From Cristatella mucedo (lineage: Eukaryota > Bryozoa > Phylactolaemata > Cristatellidae), in the NCBI GenBank assembly GCA_009760855.2, contig WPIO01000001.1:13019001-13083000 (forward strand): a DNA stretch of 64,000 nucleotides. The letters run 5' to 3'. How positions within the stretch are numbered: the stretch's first letter is position 1; every line of letters starts with the position of its first letter. The position numbers and the translations under genes were made by a program. This document shows positions 55,403-64,000 of this stretch, one piece after another. The notes under the pieces are model-generated. The model was not told the origin of the DNA, ran no database searches, and saw only the letters and a program-made list of their open reading frames with translations.

Positions 55403-56714
55403 GAGGTGCACCATTTAAAGGTAAGGTTAATTTTTACATAAAGTATTTGAATCAGGTGTATTAATATGACAGCACCGATTTGTGTGCAGTTCCTTATTTA
55501 CATCGCCACCGGCATAATTCTGCCTAATCTAAACTAGTCACATAGCAGTTGTCTGGGATAACCTCCACAATTCACCCCCAAAAAGAGCTGCATGTAACTA
55601 TAATAACCATTTTTGGCTGGTCCTTAAAGTGTTCTCAGGATACTACAGCAGGCTGACAGCAATTCTGTCGAATAACCACTGAGCTTTAGTTAACCTTTTC
55701 ATGCAAAATAATTTACCTTACTACTATCATCATCTGAAAATATATGAGAAACACCAGAAGCTCACACAGTGTAAGGCCCAAAGAAATATATAGAGAATTA
55801 TACTTATACGTCGACAGCTCCACTAGAGCCTCAGAACTGTGCTGCCATAGATGCCGGTTCTGAAAAGGTAGTTTCCGATTGGTCCTACTTTCAAGGTTCG
55901 GCTTGAAATAGACCAGCAACTTTGCCAACTCGGGAATCCTGCCCAGCCTGGGGAACCCCATCCAATCTGACTGGGACCGATGAGGTACATTTCAGTTAGC
56001 CAACTCAGGTAAGAGAAAGTCTTGACCGTGTGAATGGTGGTTAAGACAAGAGACAGACCTTAAGGAAAAAGGAGTGCTGAAGCAAATAAGAAGCACTGCT
56101 TGCATGAGACCCGATTGTCTTGCCACCCCCAAAATGGTGATTATGGACATCGAAGAACTTTGCTGACTACCTGCGAATGCTCCCTGTCCCGTGATTTTGC
56201 CATAAAACCTCCAGACTGAAAGCTACCCAGCTTGAGCTGACTCAGGCTACGGTGTAAGCACCTACATCACTACCAGTGCCTCACCTAGAACACAATCACG
56301 GTTGAGTTGACCAACAACGACAGAAAATGGAAGCTGTAAAGTGCTACTGACAAAACCTTACCTTCTTCGAAGGAGGAAAACTGAGATTGAGGCTATCAAA
56401 GTCCTCCAGCTTCAGTGGTGCCTACAAAGGAAACGCAGTAGCCTGCTGTTGAGTTTACCTCATTTACAGGACTAGTTTGTCAGATAAGCACGTGGACATG
56501 TTTTGCTGCTTGACCATTTCACTTGCCTTATCTTGATAGCGAGAGCAAAATAAAAAAAAAGTTCAAAGAACGCCAAGAAACGAATGCACAAGAGTTGGTC
56601 ATGTACATCCCTAGATGCATTGTCAAGATACAAAGCTCTTCTAAATTAAATTAATTAGAAGGTTGGCTCATTTAACAGCCTTGTTTATGTTGTTTCAGAA
56701 GAGCCGTAGCAACT
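55403..56714. other. Unassigned sequence
   Basis: No coding block, RNA gene or repeat family was recognised in 1.3 kb. Confidence 0.35.
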
Positions 56715-57016
56715 ATAATAATTATTACTATTCTAGATTTGCATAGCACACGCAGAGAGCCAAATCTCTTTCTAGGCCCTTTACATATGCAGTAAAGGAA
56801 GCGTGTTAACGTTGTTAGTGATAATATTCACAACCTCAGCACATAAGCACAACGAGGACAATGCACAAGGACTCGGTGAATATTGAAGAAAAAGTGCATT
56901 GCTACCTTATGTTTTAGTGTCATAAGGTCAAGGGATGTTGTTATGTCACTAGAGAGTGAGCTCCAGGCTTTGAGACCATACGAACTAAAGGCATGGTCTC
57001 CAAATGATTTGAGGGT
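56715..57016 (-). mobile_element. L2-like LINE 3' end, with SINE fragment at its edge
   Basis: An ATT-like tail at 56718-56735, the hairpin relic at 56755-56785, the 3' untranslated region and a last piece of ORF2 (SFGDHAFSSYGLKAWSSL) on the - strand. A SINE fragment abuts at 57010. Confidence 0.8.
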
Positions 57017-57078
57017 GTCACTCCCACTTGCAATGGGCAATAAGTAATTGCCTTCCGCACGACAATCCTACGACCTAG
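57010..57078 (-). mobile_element. SINE family A fragment
   Basis: Complement of the SINE middle: CACTCCCACTTGCAATGGGC, then a degraded box B region ACAATCCTACGACCTAG. Confidence 0.6.
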
Positions 57079-57968
57079 TGGTGTGTAAGCGTCCTTCTCC
57101 CGGGCCAAGACCCAGGGACCATAGCTGGCAGCTCACAAAAGCTATATCTGTCGGCTGCATTTATTTCCACAAAAGGACAGCATGGACAATGTGAAGACTT
57201 TGGACGGATGGCAGTAAGTCAGTTGGAAAAAGTATTTTGTTTTGGCAGGACCCTACTACCATAGCTGCTGCTACTGCTAGCATTGGTGTCTAGACAGGGC
57301 AGCATGCATTCTACAATGCGGGTTTCTTTGCATGACACACAGCTCATGGGTGTAAATATCAAGACTGCTGTTACAATACCCAAGAAATACAAAATTTCCA
57401 AAATAAATTTACTCTCAAAATACTGTTCTGACTCTTAGCTTTCAGAGTTTAACAGCAAAACGGCATTCATGGGGCTGTTAACATTACTGCCAGTTGGCCA
57501 TTTTTGTGTGCAAGCCATTAATCCCTTGGAACTTCATTGGCAGTGCTGCATCTACACGATGTAGACGTTGTGGAGCAAGGGGACTAGATTTAATTAAAGC
57601 TCCTCCATACCTCCCATAACTAAACAATTAGTTGGGTACTTTAAGGTAGATAGTCAATAAAAACTGCCTTGCCGTTAGTCCGTTGTTGCACACAGCGACT
57701 AAAACTATGTACTAACCACTGCTGTCAGTATCTTGTGCCACCTAGTTAAGAAAAAAAAGCCACAGATCTGCTAGGGGTCTTAGTCTAGGATCGGGGCCAG
57801 CCTCTGGTTGCACATGCCTAAATAAGGAAGCTTTAAGCTGTGACCGAACGGTTAAGCGAGTCCGACCTGCCTGTCATTCACCTAGCACAATGGTATTTGG
57901 CCCCAGCATGTACAAGGAATTTTTTTTAGAGGCCACTCTTTAAAACCCTTCATTGGAGTGTCAAATGA
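57079..57968. other. No recognisable feature
   Basis: No coding block or repeat was supported. Confidence 0.35.
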
Positions 57969-58040
57969 AAAGTAGTCTCGACAGCTCAATTGGAAGAGCA
58001 GTGGACCGATAGCCCAGATGTTGCTAGGCCACCCCCTCCT
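57969..58040 (+). mobile_element. SINE family B head fragment
   Basis: GTAGTCTCGACAGCTCAATT and GGACCGATAGCCCAGATG match the family B tRNA-like head. The body is missing. Confidence 0.6.
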
Positions 58041-59429
58041 TTAAGGTAGTGCTCTGCAGTGCAAGGATAACACTTATGCCTGACCAGCATCCATACTTCC
58101 GGGACGCCTTGTGTAGCAGGGAAATGAAATGGCAGGTGCGAAATACTCCAGTAACTATGTCTAAGGGATGCTGACAGTGCTGCATCAACAAGGCTATACC
58201 AATAGTGAGACTTAGCGAATTAGGAATTAGCGAATTCATCGTTCACTAGAATACCAAAAAATATACTGTGACTGCATTCACTGCCAGAGGAGCTACATCT
58301 AGCTGGGAGGGGGGAGGGATGAAAGACGGACGCCAGGACCAGCTTATTAAGATGGTGGTTCTGCAAATAGAATTGCCTCACTTTTGACACCTTGCAATCA
58401 TACAAGAACAATGCAGGGTTCGATATACAGTAGATAAAGATATGGTTAGTAGAAGGCTTGCAAACAGCAGCATCTTCCGGCAGATTGCAAAACGCTAACC
58501 TCTGCTCACCAGCCGTCAAAAGGCAGACTGCTTAAGATGGATCCACGACCACGCCCATTGGAAGAATAAAATTCTTTTTTATTGACCGACCAAATCAAGT
58601 TGACGATATTTGGTAAAAGAAAGTGCCAAATAGTAAATAGCAATAGTAAAGCCGGCAAAGCCGAATGAGAATAAGCCGAAGGAAAATGGGGCGCACCACC
58701 GTGACTGCCTTCAACCTACACTAAAATTCAGCAGGAAATCGATGAGCGTTTGGAGCTGCTTTCTCAAGAAAAGTATTGAAGCTCTGCATTAGATCGAAGA
58801 TATTGTGGGCCAACGCGTGTACCTTCAGGTACAATTGGAAGTTGGACTACAAAGGACAGACACTCTGCTTGGGGATCGGTATATTTAGCAGAAAGAGAAC
58901 AACCCTAAGCACACTGCCAGGTCAGTTAAGCACTTTTTTGACGAGCCCGGTGTGGTGCTGATACAGTACCCCAGCCAGTCGAACTAAAACGACAGGCGGC
59001 TGCTGGCGCATGTGTACAGCCTACCTACATCAACAGCTGAGCTTTTCAGTAAAATTCAGGCTCTGCGGAATTCTACAGCAGAGTAGCCAAACGTGGAGGC
59101 TTGTGAACTCTGTGCCTAGGCAAATAAGGTAGGTCAAAAAGAATCGTGGTATGGCAATGCCATACCAAATGCATAGTAGCAAAATTATCTGAGTACCCAA
59201 ACGAAGTAGCAGCTACAAAAGCCAGTTCAAGGATTTTTGCTAACTAAACTAAACTAACTGTACATGCTGCAGCTTGCTTACACAATCAGGGCAGTAAGCA
59301 TTAACACAGGCTGGCAACTTGGCCGTCGTAAGATCTGTCTGATGAATACTACATTACAATTCTAAGACGTTGGCAGCACAAAAGTTGTGCTCTCAACATA
59401 ATTTCTCCAAAACGCTAACAATATAGGGT
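58041..59429. other. Unassigned sequence
   Basis: Short frames only (for example 58776-58961 +). No recognisable family. Confidence 0.3.
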
Positions 59430-60180
59430 GTGACATCAACATACTTCACACTTAGCAGAAGTAGCACCCTGTTTTTTCGAAGACCGCCTTCACCAGTCGA
59501 AACATCGAATTAGTAGGCAAAGAATAGATTTGAGTGCAGTCACCTAGCCTTTGCAGTTACTTAAACAGGTCGTTTGCACTAGTTGGCTGTTTGGGATAGC
59601 CTACCAATCTAGGCCATCGCATAAAAGCTCTATGGGCTTCAAATCCGGTGTCCAAGCTTGACAATCCATAGCCAAGACAGCGCTGTCGGAAAATTGTATG
59701 ACAATTTGCAGTATGTTTTATGTTAATTGGCTTGCTGGCAAATAAAGCTGTTGGCCAATAATAGTCGGCGCAAAGAATTCAAACGTTTCGGAAAACATCG
59801 ACACAAGTATTCTCGTCCACCATGTCGGAAAAGTATTGCCAAGCTCCGATATATGCACAAGAAAAATAGCCCAAAACTATTACTTCCACACTGATTACTC
59901 CAAAGTGTGCTGCAGGCTGTCACACCTGTGCACCTCACAGGTTCTTAGGCTTACTCGAACCTGGCCTTTGTGGTTCCGAGTTGAAATTTTTTTCTTTCGC
60001 CTGTCCAATAAACTGAGCACCAATCAATGGATGTCTAGTGGGGATGTCAATTAGCCCACCAAACCGTTCAGCTTGATGTTGCTAATTCAGCCAATGTGCT
60101 TTCGTAGCCACTTGTCAAACAATATTTTCGTGGCAAGCCGATGCTGCACCATTTGCCTAATAAAATAGACCACTGTAACA
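59430..60180 (-). pseudogene. Tc1-like transposase relic
   Basis: The - strand reads a decayed transposase. A VIVLGYFSCAYIG block corresponds to the MVWGCFS..G.G catalytic-region pattern (near 59865). Further on, QAWTPDLKPIELLCDGLD matches the SPDLNPIEHLWD catalytic-end motif of Tc1 transposases (near 59600), and a C-terminal relic follows to about 59430. Several frame changes and stops separate the blocks. Terminal inverted repeats were not located. It is unrelated in sequence to the foldback element at 49921, as far as can be seen by eye. Confidence 0.65.
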
Positions 60181-60185
60181 GCTTC

Positions 60186-60341
60186 TGGTGACTACCCCTA
60201 ACCATGTTATTCTTGTTGTTTATCAAGCATGATACCACTCACCATTCGATCGTGTTTCCTTTGCAGGAAATGTAAAGTGCCTGAAGAGATTGAGTTCTCT
60301 GAGGGCGCTTTATCAAGTGTATTATTTTTATTATTATTTGC
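60186..60341 (+). mobile_element. L2-like LINE 3' end
   Basis: 3' untranslated region from CTACCCCTAACCATGTTATT, the hairpin at 60280-60310 and an ATT tail to 60341. Confidence 0.85.
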
Positions 60342-60539
60342 CAAACTGGTCTGGCTACGGAGTAGTGCTTGTAGCAACTGCTGGCTAGGCAATCGCTTGC
60401 CAACAGTGAGGCCAGTCCCTCTCGAGGTCGGTCATGCCGAACCTACATCTGTCTTGTTCTGGCAGACAAAGGACACTTACCTCCATGGGTCAAGCAGATG
60501 CACCTTTCTCTACCTGCCGTTCGGCTTCATCAGACCTCT

Positions 60540-60590
60540 CTCACTCCCTCTCTCTCTCTCCCTCACCTCCTCCCTCTCATTCCCTCACCT

Positions 60591-60647
<57 letters not shown>
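60540..60647. repeat. (TC)n microsatellite with degenerate left part
   Basis: Pure TC units from about 60594 to 60647, preceded by CCTC-rich imperfect units from 60540. Ser/Leu frames across it are artefacts. Confidence 0.97.
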
Positions 60648-60651
<4 letters not shown>

Positions 60652-62210
60652 CGTAGCAGAATAAAGTCATAACCTGACCATGTGTTAACCATCAACGAAT
60701 ATGCGATGCCAATAGTAAAGCCATTTTCAGCAGCCGGTCCTCACGGTCTGATGTCTTGCTTTGGCATGCTAGGCTGTGCTAGTTGGCCATAGAACCCTTA
60801 CAAGTGTACTTGGCAGAGGTATATCTGATGCAGGCCTTGCTCTTTTAAGTAAACAGAAGGTCTTACAATTGCTATTGCCCTGTCTGTGAATGGATCTGCA
60901 GAATACGTTAAGTGGTCCTTTACCTTATGGGTGTTGCAGCCATAGGGGTTCGTGCAAGATCGACCGAAAAGGAAAATTAAACAGGCTGAAATTTCGTGAA
61001 CATCTTGCATATTCTCGTGGCCGTAAAAAATTGCCCACACTAATCTTGACGGCTTGATTCTGAACGCCAACATGTTGCCATCCATCGTTTACAATGCTGA
61101 GCACATCACTCCTAAGCTGCAAAGCTGCTTGCAACCTCAACAGCATCGGTAGTTTCCCAATAATTAGGCATGTAAATACGTGTGGCCAGTAGCTCACAGC
61201 TTACATACAGTTCAGCCTGCTAAGACTACAACTTTTGCATTGATAGCGCAGTGGAGGATAGCATGTGACCTGATATGAGTATACCTACGCATAATTATGA
61301 AAAAATTATAATAAATCTAGTGATTTCAATTACAAATTAGAGCAAAAGGTTAATTTAGAAAGCACATTATATTCTCGCTAAAAACTTAGTCATTCACAAT
61401 TGCCTTAACAGCGTGCTGCATTTTCCAGTAGGCTAGAATCTGACTTCTACAACTTTTGCTCGAATGCACGCACATACACATACATACATACATACACGCA
61501 CATATATTGCATGCTTAGGCTTAACACATCAGCTGCTATATTTGTCATATATCTAAGAATACTAGAAGAACATGCCACCTAGTCCTAAAACTTACCCTGA
61601 ATTTACACGACATGCACTGCATATGTCCAGCAAGGCGGCCTAAAAAGACAGGCTTCATCTTTGCAGTTTCACTATCACGGTGGCTGTCGATAGGCAACCA
61701 GCCACGGCCCTTTATGCCACTGCAGCCGACGCCTGCAGAATCAGAACCCTGGGAAGAAAATTATAGAACTATTAACGTTCACATTAGACTGTGGCCAGCT
61801 GAAACCAGATGCAAAGAACCTCAGCAGTGGAGAGGAGTGATTCTACCGGTAAGATGCTGTGCTGCAGCCCTCTGCCTTGTGGCTGAGACTTCCACTCCAG
61901 CTCTTCCGACAGGGTCAACAGGATCATATGGTACAGCTCATATGCATCCTACAACGGTAAAGCATTGCACAAAAGGGTTAAGCACGAGTAAGTGTCAATA
62001 CCGGCCAAGCATTTAAGTCTGGTGCAAGCTGTGAGCCCCTTCATCACGCACTGCCACTTGCTAGCAGCACCATTCCTTCAAGCCCCTGGGTGAGTTGAAT
62101 ATCAGATGAGGCAAAAGCTTGTATGGATATGCAAAATAACTAAGGATATCCCCATCCTACCAGGACAAAGCAACAATGTGGTAAAAAATTGCGACACGGT
62201 AGGCAATCGT
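60648..62210. other. Unassigned sequence with a 134-codon frame
   Basis: A + frame at 61612-62016 is open for 134 codons (GFIFAVSLSRWLSIGNQPRP near its start). It is not low-complexity, but I do not recognise it and see no splice context. A short CA/TA-rich run lies at 61468-61506. Confidence 0.3.
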
Positions 62211-63022
62211 ACAGCTACTTCCACAGTCAAATCTGCCTATTTTCAGCTTCATAACAGTGCTACAATTCGGGCTTGTTTAGATAAAGATACCACGTCCAAG
62301 TTAGTTCATGCATTCGTGACATCCCGTCTCGACTTCTGCAACTCACTGCTTACTGGCCTACCAGCATGTGCGATCAGGCGATTGCAGCCGGTGCAAAACT
62401 CTGCAGCTAGGCTTGTCTGTCGTGAGTGTCGCAGTTGCCACATTACTCCACTTCTCGCCGACCTGCACTGGCTACCAGTCAAGCAACGGATTGACTTCAA
62501 GGTTTTGTCGCTCACTTTTAGGTCTCTTCATTCTATGGCTTCAGCCTATCTCTCCGACATACTCCCCCATCAGGCCAAGCATTGTACCACCCGCTTTTCG
62601 GAATCCAACAGTCTAGAAATACCTCATACAAACCTTAAATCCTTTGGAGACCGTGCATTTAGTTCATATGCTCCCAAAGCCTGGAACTCCCTCCCGACCT
62701 GCGTCAGAACATCCCCTGACCTGACCACATTTAAAAGGAACCTACAAACACACCTATTTAGGACAGCATTTAGTGGGTCCCTGTGATTCGTCCTTGATGT
62801 GCTTATGCATGCTGACACTGTGCATGCTGCCACTAACCACATTTGCATGCTGACCCTGTGCATGTCACCCCTAACCATATTATTCATTTCGTTTGTTTTT
62901 CAAGCATGATTTTACTTACCATTCAATTGCATTTCACTTTACAGCAAATGTAAAGCGCCTAGAGAGAGATTAAGTTCTCTGAGGGCGCTTAAGTGAATTA
63001 TTATTATTAATTATTATTATTA
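62211..63022 (+). mobile_element. L2-like LINE, young 5'-truncated copy
   Basis: Open ORF2 C-terminus from about 62211 to 62786 ([40 protein letters not shown]), then the 3' untranslated region, the hairpin at 62957-62990 and an ATT tail to 63022. It differs at only a few residues from the copies at 5546 and 25940. Confidence 0.92.
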
Positions 63023-63222
63023 CTTGGTAGCCCTGATGAAGCCTTACTTGAGGCTAACCTTGAAGACTTGCAAACAGTTTACCTGCCAAATATTCTTCAG
63101 AACAGAGCTCCGGAGCAGGGCAGATCGATGAGCATCAACCAGCCTACCGCCATCTTGAGGTGGCAAGAAAGACTAGCCTGTTAGATCTTGGGAATGAGAC
63201 AGCCCTAGCTGGTTTTTGGTCC

Positions 63223-63740
63223 TGAACAAGGCTCGTCTGTCGTGAGCGATGCAGTTGCCTGATGACACCTCTTCTCACCGATCTGCACTGGCTCCCAATC
63301 ATTCAGTATATCGACTTGAAGGTTCTGTCACTTACTTTTAGGTTCGTTCATTCTCTGGCTCCAGCCTACCTATCAGAACTACTCCCCTATCAGGCAAAGA
63401 ATCATACAATCTGCAATTCCGACTTGAATCATTTTGCCATACCTGCACGAGCCTCAAAACATTTGGAGACCGGCCTTTAGTCTGCATGTTTCCAAAGCCT
63501 GAAACTCACTCCCGACTTCCTGCACGACATTCCCTGTATTTATCACATTTAAAAAGAAATTAAAACGCACCTATTTATGACAACATTTAGTGGGTCCCTG
63601 TGATTCGTCCTTTACGTACTTATGCGCGCTGACACTGTGCCTACTGCTTGTTACTACTAATCATTTGGTAATGCTTTCTATACAACATCTGTAAAGTGCC
63701 CAGAAAGAGAACAAATTATTATTATTGTTGTTGTTATTAT
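63223..63740 (+). mobile_element. L2-like LINE, older 5'-truncated copy
   Basis: C-terminal blocks TPLLTDLHWLPIIQYIDLKV and LSLTFRFVHSLAPAYLSELL, a broken end of ORF2, a shortened 3' untranslated region without the full hairpin, and an ATT/GTT tail at 63715-63738. Confidence 0.85.
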
Positions 63741-64000
63741 AACTAAGTTAGCTGTTCAGATTGAGGCCTGACACTTTCGACATTTATAAACTGCATAAAG
63801 TGCATTGAACCAAAGTCAGTGCTCCATGAGAAGCCAGAAGATGCTTCACTAACCGGGTGACCGATTCAAACTTGCTAAATGTGTCGAAAATTCGAGCTGT
63901 CTATTCTATTAGGTCTGCAGAATCTACACAATCTCTGGGGCAGCTTGCCAATAAATTTGATTTAGAAGTAGTCAGTGAGTAACTAGCCGTTCTGTCAAGA

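Overview
This window is nuclear DNA from an animal, most likely an invertebrate bilaterian; I cannot place it more closely. The support is spliced genes with GT-AG introns (and one GC-AG intron), many 5'-truncated L2-like LINEs with ATT-rich tails, tRNA-derived SINEs, Tc1/mariner transposons, one Ty3/gypsy fossil and long (GA)n/(TC)n microsatellites. Nothing looks bacterial: there are no operons, ribosome binding sites or CRISPR arrays. Most long open frames here are chance or transposon-derived.

Two host genes can be read exon by exon. On the + strand, 24288-34424 encodes inositol-3-phosphate synthase (MIPS/ISYNA1) in seven exons whose phases all fit. It has two oddities: a 128-bp tandem duplication across the exon 6 acceptor, and an in-frame TAG 51 codons before a family-like tail. 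On the - strand, 42328-48363 holds the last three recognisable exons of the mitochondrial deubiquitinase USP30, split by a 5.3-kb intron full of repeats; its N-terminal exons were not found. A weaker candidate exon of unknown identity lies at 15647-15806 (-).

The remainder is mostly mobile-element debris. From left to right: 1-5.5 kb is largely featureless, with a 24-bp x5 tandem repeat. L2 copies lie at 5.5-8.4 and 10.6-15.6 kb. SINE and GA microsatellites occupy 16.6-16.9 kb. A decayed gypsy-type LTR fossil spans 19.0-22.8 kb. The MIPS gene follows at 24.2-34.6 kb. A broken copy of a widespread, functionally unknown invertebrate protein family lies at 38.15-41.63 kb, interrupted by an L2 and a SINE. 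USP30 follows at 42.3-48.4 kb. At 49.5-53.65 kb there is a four-layer nest: an outer L2 holds a Tc1/mariner foldback element, which holds an inner L2, which holds a SINE. L2 remnants, a Tc1-like transposase relic and microsatellites fill 54-64 kb.

The best candidates for something new are the nested foldback Tc1 element, the two defects in the MIPS gene, the interrupted unknown-family copy, and the SINE families (one with an L2-like 3' hairpin). No complete new system was found.
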